The notes: generated by a model from the letters alone, not told the origin. Shown: positions 40,774-54,160, numbered from the stretch's first letter. The stretch: DNA of 64,000 nucleotides from Eutrigla gurnardus (GCA_963514095.1 OY741270.1:26058571-26122570), one strand, 5' to 3'. Made by a program: numbers and translations.

Positions 40774-41031
40774 AGGGTAACTAGGGTTAATCCCCTGACA
40801 ATGAAACCAGCCACAATGCATTGATTGTGGTCACCAGGTCACAAAACGTATTTACTCATTCCACATGGCAAAAGGCACGTAAGTCCAGGAAGCACAATGG
40901 TAGGAAGCTAAAAGGCATCCAGGAGCTCCGTGTCAGAGACTGGCTGAGTGACTCTACCTGTGATTTATGGTGACTGAACCGTGGCCTCTTCACGACTGTT
41001 CGAGCTGCGTCACACGCTGCTTCCTCTGGCC

Positions 41032-41050
41032 GGGGGGGGGGGGGGGGGGG
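41032..41050 (+). repeat. Poly(G) run, 19 G
   Basis: Nineteen consecutive G about 300 bp before sash1 exon 2. It is G-quadruplex capable and also a common assembly-error site, so the exact length is uncertain. Confidence 0.9.
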
Positions 41051-41353
41051 TCAGGTGTGAGGAGGTGGAAGGGGTCGCAGGGCAGGAAGGCAAGACGCTG
41101 GTGAAGACGGGGGCAATATCACAGCTGGGTGTCTCTGATACTTTCACACTTCTGGTGCTTTATCTCGGTGTTTCCTGGCTGTTTGTTTTTCTCGTGACCG
41201 TACTGAAGCTCCAAACAATGGACTTAATCGCCACAGTGGTCCGTGTTTACAGGGTTTGGCTGCTGTTTGACATCAATCTCTGTGTGCCTTCCCCCTCCGC
41301 TGGTCTGAGGTCATATATCTGAGTGTTTCAGTGCCTTCTTTATCTTCCCTCAG

Positions 41354-44300
41354 GATGGCTCGGTGGGGAACCTTGATGACCTGGCTCAGGAGTATTCTCA
41401 GTATTACGGCACCTCCATGAGCGACGTGTGCGAAAGGATGGAGGAGCTACGCAAACGCAAAGTAGTACAAGATGCAGAGATGGTAAACATTCTGATCGGT
41501 TAAAACCGTGGCTCATCAAAAAAAATATCTCTGCACTAAATAATTGTGTTTTTTTTCTGCTGCCATCGTTGTTAATTTCCCACACTGTCTATTAAATGCA
41601 CTTCTCTGGCTGAGAGCTAGATAAGAAGACACCAGCTTAGCATAAAGAGTGGAAACAGGAGGAAACAGCTGGTTTAGCTCTATCAGAAGGTGAAAACATG
41701 TGGTACACCACACAGATATGGTGAGAAAATAAACCAGAAGGTCACAGACCTATTTTCGATTTATGCTCTGACAATTTACTTTAGGTGGGCTATAATCTGC
41801 CTCTTGAGTACAGACGGCAACATGCTTTATTTTGTCCCATTTATTGACCTTGCCAATTAAATTTGAATAGCTTCTGAAATCTGGTCAAAACCTGTTGGAA
41901 GTCCAGTAATTGCAGAGGCTCTAACCGGTGACACATAACCGATCCAGTCAGATGAATATTATTTCTATTCCTGTGTTATGATGACACTGTAATTTACTCC
42001 TCTGCTTTCCCTGCCTGTGTGTTTCAGGGAACACTTGACTCAGCGGCTACATCCCTGCAGCTCCGCTCTCAGATCCAGGTGAGTGACCACCTCTCAGTGT
42101 GTCAGACCCCCCGGAGAAGCCGGCGTCCTCCCGTGTGCGTCAGCAGACGGCCTGATAAGAGCCTTGTCATCATTATCCTGAGCAAAGCCCAAGCATGAGA
42201 CTAGAGAGTAACATTTGACTAGCTGTGATGCAGAGAGCTGGCCTTGAGAGGTGTGAGACTGTGTGGGTTTTTGTTGCCACCAACTTATAAGATTTCTATT
42301 TTTAAAGTGCAACAAAATACAACTAAATGGAAAGCTGAAATACCCAATAAATTCCTTTTGATTCAGTCTGTAAAATCTATTTTGCCTTACATATATTTTC
42401 AACTTTCCTTTCCTTTTGAAAGACAACGCCATACGTTTCCTTTATTTGTTGCTTAGAAAAAAAAACTACAACTAAAACTGTATTTAATGTGACACTGCTT
42501 TCATCTCCTAAAGGAATCCCTTGGACTCAGCAGTACCACGTCCACTCCAGAGACCGAGAGAAGGTAAAAAAACAATAATAACTCTGAAAACTACTACTAA
42601 CTTTAGTATTTTGATGTACGTTCAGGCCAGAAAAGCTCTGGACTATCTGTAGAGACAAGGAAATGACAGATGTTGGCATTCTAAGCATCAGTAAATACTT
42701 GATAGATAATACATAAGCCTGGGACTATTAATTTGACTAGATAATGTGTAGTGTTGTGGGTTTATAGATCACACTACTATCATTTAATCCAAGTCACTGG
42801 AGGCTGAACTGCGATCACTCATCCGGCATTATCTCTGTGTTATCCTGTGGTCTGAGCGTTTCCTCTGCTTTCCTGGTGCCAAACCATTTATGAAGCATTT
42901 CTGTGTCACCTATGAACTTCCTTCCTTCTCTCCATTGTTTCTTTTCAGGGATTTCAAAGATTAGTCATATTTTGTCGCGAATAAGAGGTGATGACTAACG
43001 ATAAAGCAACACATTTGATTTGATTAAGCGTGTGAAAATTGAGCAATATCCGTATTTTATTATAGCAAGGAACAGGCCTGTTTAAGAATGTGGACAGAAA
43101 CACAGGATTAACAGGAAACCTAGACTGCCCCCTAGTGGGACGAGATCATATTAATGCTGGAGGAATATCAAGAGGGCTTTCATGGGAACGTGTTTCCATA
43201 TATTATACCATAATTGACCATACATGAACAAAATGTATTTCATTGTGAGCTCATTTTGTAGCCGTGGTCAAGAGATAACCCTCTAACACTCCAACAGAGG
43301 ACAATATGACCACCAATATCCCATTTACAAAGCAAAAAGAAGATGATCTGCACACTCGTGCACTGATCCAACGCCAGCAGCAAGTGTCAACTGAGAGAGG
43401 GAGAGACAGTTCTAGACAACAAACAGCCCAGAGAGATGAAGAGAGACAGACAGACAGGCAGGCAGGCAGGCAGACAGACAGACAGAGGGAGGGTGAAAGT
43501 GTGCAGGGAATGCAGAGGCCACGTTAGCCCTGCTGCTGCTGCAAAACCCTGAGTGGACATGAAAAAGGATGTATTGTTCCTGCCATGGCCGCGGAGCGCT
43601 GACCTCTGTTCATCAGCCAAGAGAAGCCGGCCTTTTTCATCGGTTTTGACCACTTTGATTTCCCTTCACTAAGATGCTAGTGTCATGAGAGACGGTGCGC
43701 TTTTGTGATTCTTTTTTTTTTTTTAATCTGACGCGGAGTGGAAGGATAGGAAGACACGTTAAGGGAGATGGTGGGATAACAAGGAAAATGAAGAAAATAA
43801 CTTTGACCGACAGGTACTGTTCTGTTCCGGGTTTTTCTCCACGCTTGATCTTCAAATTAAGTAAACATTTGTTTAATTTTTAGGTTTCCTGTGCACAAAT
43901 CTAGCTCCGACGATGGATCAGGAGGTGAGTTGAACCTCTATATACATCTACAGTACATGCATGAGATACTTAATGCTTATTTGTTGATGCATTCAGATTG
44001 ATGTAGATTCACGCAGCCATTTAATGCACAACAAACGTTTTGTTCCTATTACTGCTTGGTGTTTTAAATCCAGCATTCTTTGATGGCAGTAATGACAATG
44101 TGATGTTTAAACACATGTTTGTATTATATTGTATTTCAGTGCAAAAGCCAATAGTTTGTGATGTTGTCAGCGAAGGTGCTGGAGTTATTAAGTGTTAACC
44201 TATCATTTGGATGTTTGTTTAGTTTTGTGGCGATGCTGTTTGAGAGTTTTTTCCTCTGCACTAAAAGGAAAATGGGACGGAAAGAGAAAGAGCAAGTCTT

Positions 44301-47300
44301 TCTGGCAGAGTTTTCGAAAGCCACAGAAAGGAACATTGCGTCAGATTTCAAAAGGTATGTCAAGTCAATAAGACGAAAAATAAGAAGTGCTTTATGTAGG
44401 AATCACCATCGTACTGGTTTTTTATGTGACATTCAGGATTTATCTTAATGACACACCTCTTTAAAGTTCGCTGACAAAAACCTGACTCTTTACTTGACAG
44501 GTGATGACGTCGGTTTTGTGGCGAGTGAAATCACCATGAGTGACGAAGAACGCATCCAGCTGATGATGATGGTGAAGGAGAATATGATCTCTATAGAGGA
44601 AGCCCTGGCACGGGTATGATGTCCTGCATCCTACGAGTATCCACTGAAACCACACACCAACGCTACAGATGCTGCCCTTTTTCTGCTTCTGCGTGGATCA
44701 AGTTGAACTCAAACTTTAACGTCTATACTTGAAAGCATTATTGGGTTGAGTTCATGGGAAAAAAACAACATTATTTCATCAGGAAATGATCGAATTGATT
44801 GCAAAAAAGGTTTTATTGAATATCTGAATGCATTTAAAACATGGAAGTGATCTATGAAGGGAATTGTTTGCCTGACAAAGTGAACATCATTTCCATCTTA
44901 GTGAAAGAAATAGTATTTTGATGTATGCATGTGGTCCAAAGATGTTTTTTAGCTCAATGATGAAAGGAATCCCTTTGTGTGTGCCGGCTGTTGTGTTTTT
45001 TGGATTCCTGAACGCTCTCCAGCTCTGCATCATGTACTAAACGGATCATCTTTTTCTGCAGCTGAAGGAGTTTGAAGTACAGAACCGACAGACGTGCAGG
45101 TCCGACCCCGCGGAGTGGACCGAGCCCTCCAGTCCCACCACAAATGAGTCATTCAGCGGCGACGTAAGTCTCTAAGCTCCCGGTCTGAGGGCATCTTAGT
45201 GGCTCTTTAATGCTGAATCAGAACTTCAGGCAGCGTGTTGTGCATGAGGGCCTCCGACCTTCCAGTGCCAAGGCCGCTGAGCTGTTGACAGCGTCCCTCT
45301 CTTTCCCTCTGTCCCTGTCCCAGCGATGAACCGGGGCCCCTCTAAAGCTCAGGGCCCTCTCCCAACTGCAGGGCACTGAGCAGACTTCTATTCATCACTG
45401 TGAAAGCGCTAACCCCCTATTGTGCTGCAGGGAGCGGCTGGATTCAGCACAGGGCCCGGTTATGCAGGCCACAGCTCTTTTATGCATGGGTGAGGTGATT
45501 AGGGGGCTCAGGATCAGGGCACATTTTTCAGATTCGTCTGGATGGCCTGACTATTCCTCTTTGCTGCGTCTGTGTGTGTTTTCTCCCCTTACTTCTCTTT
45601 CTGTTGCATTTGAATCTGCTTTCATTTTGTCCATCGACGTCTATTCTGGGATGTCAATAACGCTCATGTTTTGGTCAGCAGAAGAAAACCTCAACATCTG
45701 CGACCCGAGTCTTCAAACACGCCACTGACTCTTTCACTTACCGTTTCACTTACCGTGGTTAAGGTTATTTCCAAGCAGCTAGCGTTTTAGTTTTTTTTCC
45801 CACGAATAGAAAGTCTTTCATGGTGCTTTGTGATGCAGAGCAGACTTTAGTGTCGTGGCTGTGGTCTCCAACCACGTATTTATATTAAACTGCAAGTTGT
45901 TTGTACAGAAGACTCAGCAGGTAGCATCTCCTCGCAGACCGCTGACATGCCGAAGTTATAAACGTAGAGAAACATTTTTAAATATGCCTCGACGTGAGCG
46001 TGAGCCTTACAAGCCGTCCACTTCCGTGACTAAATGTTATTTAAAGACATTTCTTTCTGTCCTCTCAGCCTTGTGACCTGTCGGACAATGAACAAGAAGA
46101 GTCCGTGACCTTCAGGAGACTTCATAAACTGGTCAACTCCACCCGAAAAGTGAAGAAGAAGCTGATCAGAATTGATGAGTCGAAGAGGCCTGGAGCAGAG
46201 GGTACTAGAACCGCTATCAGTCCTTTAACTCGCGAGGGAAGGTCAACGGGGCAGCCGTCTCGGTTTCTGAGTCCTACTGTGTGATGCTACTTGGTCAAAA
46301 GCGTGAGAAAAGCATCTGAGAATGCTGCTGCGTCTGTGCAGCCAAAATGATTAGGAGGAACTGGGACACCACCATGCTGAGTTGGCCATGAGTCTAAATG
46401 TCAGTTACTGTGCTGCAATAACAGTCTGTCCCGAGTGCTCTCACTAGTCGTGGAGCGTGTTTAGTGTGAATATGTGTTGTGAAGATTATGCTATTTCTTT
46501 TTTCCAGCACATCTGGCACATTGCATGCTGGGAAAGCCCCTGAAACAGCTTGTAGACTATCAGTCACTGCAATACAACATAAAAAAAAGACATTAAAACT
46601 GGGGGCGATGCAGTGTTTTAGTGGGATCAGCAGCTTTTGCATCTATTCAATGATTTAAGTTAAATTTCACCTCCATGAGAAGAATTATTTTAGTCAAGTT
46701 AATGCATTGTAGCTGCAAAAACTATTATATTTATGATTTTACTGAACCGATCTGCAGTGGATATCTGTCTAGCTGATACCTGATATTTAATAATCTTGTT
46801 GTCATTCTGTTGATTGTATTGCATTGTCTCTTTTTAACCCTCCAGAGAGCCTAATGGTAGATGGTCTTCCTTTTGGAGATGCCAGCGCCTCCCTGTACTC
46901 GGGTGTGCAGAAGAAGCTTGCCGTTTGCCCCGTGGACTCTCTGGCTTCAGCTCTGCGGGAGCAGCTCGCCTATGACCGGGACTCTGACAGCCTGACCACC
47001 TCGCCGTCATCCAGCAGCCTGGACACCTGCAGCAACCAGAAGATCTTCCAGGCCTTCAGCAAGTCCAGCGGAAGCCCCGTTCACCAGGAGACGAGTGGAG
47101 CGGTGCCGGAGAGGGAGGCCGGCGAAGGCAGCGGCTCGTCCTTTTCTGAAATGGAGGGTTGCCATGACGAGGAACCCAAACTCGCTCGCTCGGTGACCGA
47201 CGGGGAGCTCCGTCACCGGATCCTCAGCCCACTCAGCCAACACGGGGTGAGCACAGCCTTTGTCGAGATGTTGTTGGCAAGTGTTGCATGTTTACAGCTA

Positions 47301-50300
47301 CTCTACTGGATTACTATATTCTGCAAACCGATATCTGTGGTGGCCTGACCTTAATAACAATCACAATATAACAATAACAGTCATTCATCTTCACGTACTT
47401 GTCTGCTTATGAACGTCCTGGTTTTGTCTTTGATTTCCCACAGCGAGCATGCAGCTTTGGAGGATTCGACCTGACCAACCGCTCGTTGCACGCGGTCGTC
47501 TCTAACGACAGCGCTGTACGTAACTCGTCCCTCCGGAATTTCCAAACGCTGAATCCAAATATATCTTTTTGTTTGTTTATTTGTCTTTTTTTTATCTTTT
47601 TGTTTGTGTAAATCAGAATAAAGACGGAGATGGTGTCAGAGATCCCATCAAGTCTCCGCCAACGTCCCGTATTTCTCTGGGCAAAAAAGTCAAGTCTGTG
47701 AGAGAAACTATGAGAAAACACATATCCAAGAGATACCACTGTTCTCTCTCTGAACAGGTATGTGCATGCGGCATCGGTCAGCGTTACGAGGTCATGTTGT
47801 GAACATTCTGAAGCATCATATATTTGCTTTCACTTCTCTGTGTTCTAGTCGAGTCCAGACCGGATATCCAACTGCCCTCACTCGCCTCAGACAGACTCCG
47901 ACTCTTTGGAGAAACCCAAACTGAAACCAGGAGGGTCTGTGGAAAGCCTGAGGAGCTCCCTCAGCGGACAGAGTTCCATGAGTAAGTCTGTGTTGTCTAC
48001 TGTGTGTGTGTGCTGCATCTCTGTGTTTGTTTGAACTCCACCTTGGACACCAGGTGTGTGGTGTTTATCAGAAAAGTGCTCATTATATCACCTTTCTGGT
48101 GGATTTCTTCAGTCCGATTTAACAGACGTTTCAAATATTTTTCAAATACTAATACAACCGTGGAGCCTTGTGGTCTTGAAGTGACTCGTGTTTGTGGTGG
48201 TTTGTGCAGGCGGGCAGACCGTGGGCACCACTGACTCCTCCAACAGCAACAGAGAGAGCGTGAAGTCCGAGGACGGGGAGGAGGACGAGCTGCCGTACCG
48301 CGGACCGTTCTGTGGACGAGCGCTGGTCCATACGGACTTCACCCCCAGTCCCTACGACACAGACTCCCTCAAACTGAAGGTGGGACCTGGTTATTATCCA
48401 GCCACTTAACGACACAAAGTAAAGAGATGAGCTGTAAGAAACTCCACCGGTCTTGTGTTGCAGAGTGGAGACGTCATCGATGTCATCAGTAAGCCTCCGA
48501 TGGGGACCTGGATGGGGATGCTCAACGGTAAAGTCGGCACCTTCAAGTTCATCTATGTGGATGTTCTGAATGAAGAGGAGGTGAAGCCCAAGAAGACACG
48601 CAGGAGGAGGAAGGCCCGGCAACCCAAACCCACCTCTGTAGAGGAGCTGCTTCATCGCATCAACCTCAAAGTAATACTCTTAATACCGTACCGGTACACG
48701 TACCAACAAATACTTTGTGAAGTGAAGTTCATTTGGTTCTAGCTGTATTTGAGTATGTTTCTCGCTGAGTTGGATGGGAACATCCATAGCCCTCTCATAT
48801 CTGTATGGTAAATCTATAAAACCACGACACTGTTAGCTTAGCATAAACGATTCTTCTTGCGGTGAAAAATGAATTCCTTCCATAGACGTGTGTGTGTATC
48901 TGTGCCTCATCCATCCTCACCTCCTCCACAGGAGCATCTCCCCACCTTCCTGTTCAACGGCTATGAGGATCTGGACACATTTAAGTTGCTGGAGGAGGAG
49001 GACCTGGATGAGCTGAACATCAGAGACCCCCAGCACAGAGCTGTGCTGCTCACTGCCGTGGAGCTGCTGCAAGAATATGATGGTGGGTCCAAAGTGTCAG
49101 TGTCGGTGCAGGCGTTCTAATTGGCGTACTGTGAGTTTGTCACACATTTTGAGGTACCGTCCCTGACTTGCCCCCCCCCCCCCTGGTGGTGATGTTGTAC
49201 ATTGCAGGAAGCAGCGACCCAGAGCGAGGCAGTCAGTCTGGAAGCTCACAGGAGAAGCAGCTCCTGGACAGGCCTGGCCTCGCGGGGGACTCCCCACGGG
49301 ACTCCGGCTGCTACGAGAGTAACGAGAACCTGGAGAACGGTAACGACAGCCTGAGTCGCCTGTGAACACTGTCCGCCTCCTCTTCCTCCTCTTCTGCCTC
49401 ATCCTTCACCAGAAAGACTGGTTCTTCTTGATGCTCGAGCATTCCAAGCCTCCAAATTCAGTTTCCCCTGCTCTTCTGGAAAGACTCTGCTATTGTCACA
49501 CTCTGGTGCTCTGTTTCCCCCCCCAAGCATCTTCTTCTTCAGGTCATACTTTCTTCTGTTTCTACATCATCGACTGTCAAAAAGTCACTTTTTTGTGTGT
49601 TAAGGGCTTTTGAGAACTGACATTACTTGCCTTTCTTCACAAGCATAACATTTTCAACATAATATTCATAGATAACACAAGGCTCTCCGTTATTATGGGA
49701 CTAGAAAGTTCACTCACATCATGTTAAAATGAGCGGTGACCTTGAGGCGTTTTGTCACACCCTTGAACAAACTACGCGGACCAGCTTGTAGATCTGCGGT
49801 TGAGTGGTGACGGAGTTGTGTGGTGGGTTTTTGCGTTTGCTGTCGACACCAACGTGTTATTACGAGTTACATAATAATAATAATAAAAACTTTCTCAGTA
49901 ATTGCAGTACATATTTATTGTGAATGCTTGCTTTATTCATAGCTATATGATTCTTAATGTGGTCATTCGGTTTGGCTTACGTCTAAAAAGTGTCAAAACG
50001 CGAAAGGTAACTGTAAATGAGGGATCTTGTGAATGTCAGAGGGTCATGTGGTTCGACTGTCGGATCAGCCACACTTGTACAGAGTATTTCTCTCAAGATT
50101 TCGCTGTTTGTGTGTATATTTTTTTAGTCCAGTAAAATATAACGTTGCACAATATTGTATCATGTGCCTGAAAACTGCATAATGCAGACAAATTAAAGTA
50201 TTTACTAAATAGTATAATTATACTTGTTGAAATATGGCATTTTGTATAATTGTAAAGGCACTAAAATGCAGACTTAGGACAAACCTTTTAAAATGGTCTC

Positions 50301-51300
50301 ACACAGTAAAGGTCAAAGTTAAACTCTAACACTTCTGACGGGAGTGTGGCAAGTCTGACGTCTCAGCATTTTCTGAAGTGTGCTTCTGTCGTGGTTGAGC
50401 GTGAGGAATAAATGACTCCATGCTTATCCAGACTTGACTGCTTGCTTCTTTTCTTTCATCCATGGTTCATGTTTAGCACACGTTCAGCCGCTCTCTCTCT
50501 GCTGCTGTTCTGCCTGAGGCAAATCCATGTCAGCTGAGCGGCACCTGCATGATCTGCACACACTTCACTTGTTTATTTCAGGGAGGGACAAAAAGACACC
50601 TTCGTCCATGAGCAGGTCCTCCTCAGGTTTTGAGTCGAGCCACCTCCCGTCCCCAGAGTACCCTGCCCAGCCCCAGACCCCGATCTCCACGTCACTCGGC
50701 GGTGAACCAGGATGCCTGCCCTGTGTCTTACCGCCGCTAAGACCCCCCAACACCAGCTCAAGTCTCCTAAGCCCAGCAAAAGGTCATCTTCCCAGTGGAG
50801 CCGTTGCTCGGAGCCAGAGCTGCATGGAGCTCAGAAGAAACCCGGCAGCAGATCCGCTGAGGCGGACCTTCTCCCTGGCTGTCATCCACAAAGTGCAGGA
50901 GAGAAAAATCACCGACCCTCAAAACTGGAATCTGACCCCCAGCGTGGAGACTGAGGAGAGCGGACGGCACACAGTAAATCCTCCAAAATATTGTGAGGCC
51001 GTGTTTCCGTCCTCCAGGTCTTCAACCACATTATATAATACTAAACAAGCAGAAGCAGCAGAGATCACACACCTCCAGCTGCCAGCAGAACGGTCCATCC
51101 GTGACCCACACCCAGAGCCTGGACTACCAGAGACTCCCTGCATGTACAACCACACAAAACACATTCCATCAGAGCTTCAGAGGAATCTTACCGTTTCAGC
51201 CAATTCTGAAGCCCGCCGGCTGAAAATGAAAAGAAATAAACCGATATCCAGTAACTCTGGGTCCCCTGATGCTGGAGAGACTTCCGGTGCAGGGGATTGA
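41354..51300 (+). CDS. sash1: SAM and SH3 domain-containing protein 1, exons 2 to last
   Basis: Seen exons: 41354-41482, 42028-42078, 42514-42563, 43884-43924, 44268-44354, 44501-44613, 45062-45163, 46069-46201, 46846-47246, 47444-47515, 47617-47757, 47849-47981, 48210-48379, 48464-48670, 48932-49082, 49208-49339 and 50582-51300. All junction phases agree. With the SAMD5-like exon the product would be 1,100 residues. Recognised in order: DDLAQEY and SDVCERMEELRKRK; ITMSDEERIQLMMMVKE; SLGKKVKSVRETM (SLY region); SH3 (GDVIDVISKPPMGTWMGML ... FKFIYVDVL, exons 48210-48670); SAM (FNGYEDLDTFKLLEEEDLDE, exon 48932). Known: SASH1 is a cytoplasmic/nuclear scaffold linked to TLR4 signalling, adhesion, pigmentation and tumour suppression. 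Oddities: no usual SASH1 first exon was found; the last exon is divergent and lacks the C-terminal second SAM of human SASH1; the donor at 49340 is weak, and reading past it stops at 49363-49365, giving a shorter form. Confidence 0.93.
43125..43139 (-). promoter_or_regulatory. Candidate CTCF site in a sash1 intron (reverse strand)
   Basis: CTGCCCCCTAGTGGG; the reverse complement CCCACTAGGGGGCAG fits the CTCF core. It lies in the intron between exons 42514-42563 and 43884-43924. Motif match only. Confidence 0.4.
49366..50412 (+). other. sash1: Alternative 3' UTR of a short sash1 form, otherwise last intron
   Basis: If the weak donor (GGTAACG at 49340) is not used, translation ends at 49363-49365 and this stretch becomes 3' UTR. 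It offers AATAAA-like signals near 49880 and one at 50407-50412. There is no coding similarity. If the donor is used, 49340-50581 is the last intron, ending in TTGTTTATTTCAG. Confidence 0.45.
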
Positions 51301-51509
51301 TCTCAGAATGGACCAGCTGTCGGACTCTGATCATCTTAAAAAACATGTTTGTTGAACGTTTTAAACGCAGATGTTATTTTTTTGCCCAAATAACCAATTA
51401 TTGCTGAAAATATAACCATGGGTTTGTAGTGCCATGGATTTAAATGTGCAAGCACAGAACTGTATATTTGGTACATAATGCCTACAATAAGCAGAAAGTA
51501 TAATACAAC

Positions 51510-51515
51510 AATAAA
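51510..51515 (+). terminator. Poly(A) signal of full-length sash1
   Basis: AATAAA about 210 bp after the stop codon of the last sash1 exon, in AT-rich sequence. Confidence 0.6.
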
Positions 51516-51710
51516 GCATTGACACTTTTAATAGATTCATGCAGATCACACCCGAACACAAAGTCCCATACAGTTTATGTAAAGATCTTGATTACAGTAC
51601 AGTCGATAATGAAATCTCTAGTCGACGTCCTTCATTTAGCTGAATCCAGTTTGTAGAGGAGTCCAGCGAGTCACACAAACGCAGTGTTTTGTGCTGCATC
51701 GAACAAAGCA

Positions 51711-51722
51711 TTTATTAATAAA
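51711..51722. terminator. Palindromic two-way poly(A) signal between convergent genes
   Basis: TTTATTAATAAA is its own reverse complement and presents AATAAA on both strands. It sits between the end of sash1 (+) and the end of ddo (-). Further minus-strand signals (TTTATT on +) are at 51726-51731 and 51768-51773. Use by either gene is inferred. Confidence 0.5.
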
Positions 51723-52173
51723 CTATTTATTGCTTGGTTTCCTGTGACTAAACATTTTCAAACAGTGTTTTATTATATACAGGAGTGATACGTTTGGGAA
51801 ATGAGTTGATATCCGTGTGCTCTGACTGCCAGTAGTGAAGCCCTGAGGAAATACTAAGTATCACGGTGTCGTTGATACAGTAAAGTGTCAGCAGTTCTAA
51901 AGCCCTGAGGTATAAATACAGTGTGGACAGAATGTTCAGCAATTTACAACGGTTGCGTTCCACCCAGCCAGCATTGTCTTAGCATCAGTAAACCCAAGTA
52001 CCGTATTTGTTGTGTTCATTAATTTAAGTAATAAAGGCTTCTTTCATATACATGAATCATGTGAACTCTGATTTTTAAATGTGTTGCCTTCAAGTAATCA
52101 TGATACTGCTAAATCTTCAGGTTTTTATATATCTTATATTTTGTATCTCCCTGCCAGTATGTTACTTAGCGTT

Positions 52174-53917
52174 TTAGAGTTTAGCCTGATGCTGCATTTC
52201 CCAGAGGCACTGCCTCACCAGCCCCGTGGCGTCGAGCGCCGTGCCCCAGGAGAGGGTGACCCCCCAGCCTCCGTGGCCGTAGTTGTGGACCACAGGCACC
52301 CTGCGACCCTGCAGCTGCACCGCCTCCCTCTCCACCCTCGGGTTGGCCCTGCTCGGCCTCAAGCCGACCCACTCGCCGAGGACTTTGGCTCTGCCGATGG
52401 ACGGCTCCAGCTCGCCGCAGCGCTGCAGGATGCTCTCCGTGTCGGCGGCGTCCGCCTGCAGTCGCCAGTCCCCCTCCTGCCTCGTGCCGCCTACGGTGAC
52501 GCTGTGCACGCCGGGGTAGATGTAGGTTTTTCCGTCTGCAACTCTGATGAAGTGACTCAGCCAAGGGGCCTCCAGTTTGAGGACCTGGCCTCTGACGGGG
52601 TACAACGCCTCGTCACCAACCAGCGTTCTGGAGCCCAGACCAGAGCAGTTAACGATGATGTCATAGCTGCTGCTTAACTCCTGAAGAGCGCCGACCTTCC
52701 TCTGTTCCACTTGACCTCCAGCTTTCCTGAACCTGAAGAAATGATGTCGTTGTGAGTTTATCCAGTTATTCACCTCATTGGAATGAAACGACGGAACTGC
52801 AATAATAAATGGTTGTATGACAGATAATGATGACCTATGACCTAAGACCTTTTGACCTGACCATGAGGGTTTAATGGAGGACAAACCTCTTCTCCAGCCA
52901 CGGCAGGTAGGTGGAGCATTCACATTTCACGGTGGTGAACGCATGGCCGAACTTGTAACCCGGAAACCTTCTCAGTTCAGCGTCGGCCATGAATCGGAAG
53001 CCGATCACCAAGTCCGACCAGAACGGCTTCTTATCGGCTGGAATGTCCTTGAAAATTTGCCAGCTGGAAAAGAATCAAAACGTAAATCAGTGGATGCAAA
53101 TAGGCCCAATGAATGCTGCGTGTTCATTCTCTTTATAGACCCGTGTATTAATTATTACCCAGAGCTCAGCATTGCTCCAGCTTCTGGGGAGTGTTCGGAT
53201 TGAGCGAGAGCCAAAAGGTGATCAAAGGTGTCCTTGAACCAGCGTCTTTGTCTTTCCAAGGGAATATCTGACAGAACCGGTCAATTTAAACACGCAAAAC
53301 TGTCGATGAATAACGAATTAATTTAACAATATTGGATAAGAACGAGTATGAATCATAAACCCATATCTGTAAAAACACTTGTTTTTTTTGCCCCTCAAAT
53401 TAAATGAGGGTGTTGTATGATTGTTATTTTTATGTTTTTTTATGTTATCTGCCAATAGATGATATTTACATTGTGTATTTATACTGATGTCCATAAATAT
53501 GCACTGTCCCTATTAAATAAATACATAAAATAAAATACATATCTGTACTTTCTACTCATGTTTTGCAAAACTAATACTTTAGATTTAATGCAGAAAATTG
53601 CTAGAATTTAGTAGGTAGAAGTGTCCTTTATAGGGATACTTTATTTTTGTTTTACTTTTACTGGAGTAGAGAAGTTGAATCAGTACTTGTTGTACTTTTA
53701 CCACCTGTACTTCTATTGAGAACGTCAGGACTCCTGTTCTTGTACCTGGGAACTGGGCAGCGAATAGGATCCCAGCGGCTCCGTCGCTGGTGGTGTCCGG
53801 GCTGAAGGTGTCGGCCAGCAGGGAGACGGAGCAGAGAGGGAGGGCCTCGGCGATGCAGACGGCGGTGGAGAAGCCGATCACACCTGCCCCGACCACCACC
53901 ACCCGGACGCGTTTCAT
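52174..53917 (-). CDS. ddo: D-aspartate oxidase, complete, four exons
   Basis: Seen on the minus strand: exons 53917-53746, 53267-53159, 53063-52887 and 52732-52174. The phases agree and give 338 residues plus TAA. Near the N-terminus is the FAD-binding Rossmann motif GAGVIG (about residues 10-15), then the DTTSDGAAG string. Later come SYDIIVNCSGLGSR, PVRGQVL, TYIYPG, VGGTRQEGDW, VGLRPSR and HNYGHGGWGV, all typical of the D-amino-acid oxidase family and closest to DDO. The protein ends in AKL, a peroxisomal targeting signal type 1. Known reaction: FAD-dependent oxidation of D-aspartate (also D-glutamate and NMDA) to the 2-oxo acid, ammonia and hydrogen peroxide in peroxisomes. I chose the ATG at 53917 because it gives the family's usual nine residues before the GXGXXG motif; an in-frame ATG at 53953 would add 12 residues. 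D-amino-acid oxidase itself is less likely. Confidence 0.95.
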
Positions 53918-54039
53918 TCCGGAGCGGGCCGAGTCTCCAGGCTGAACGTGCATGAATCATTAACGACAAATAAAAAAAAGCATTGCATTCCGTTATTCCT
54001 GACACATAAACGTGTAAACAGCATGTTAGTGTTTCGGTC

Positions 54040-54160
54040 CTCTCACCCGGTTTCACGGTCAGGATTCCCGTGTGTGTTGCAGCCGCACCGTCGTCTCCGG
54101 CTCGGGTTCAATCTGTTATCCCCGGCGTTACGTGACTCGTACTTCAACTTTAACCCTGTA
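54040..54160 (-). promoter_or_regulatory. Probable ddo promoter / 5' UTR
   Basis: A CpG-rich patch lies 120-240 bp upstream of the ddo start codon. It contains CACGTAAC/GTTACGTGAC (a USF/CREB-like element near 54130) and no TATA box in a sensible position. Assignment rests on position and composition only. Confidence 0.4.

Noticed and set aside
46505..46545. GCATGCTGGGAAAG as an intronic ZNF143 site in sash1
   Set aside because: Only a partial match, no promoter context.
52081..52677. 198-codon + strand ORF
   Set aside because: Antisense shadow of the last ddo exon, which has clear protein similarity on the minus strand.
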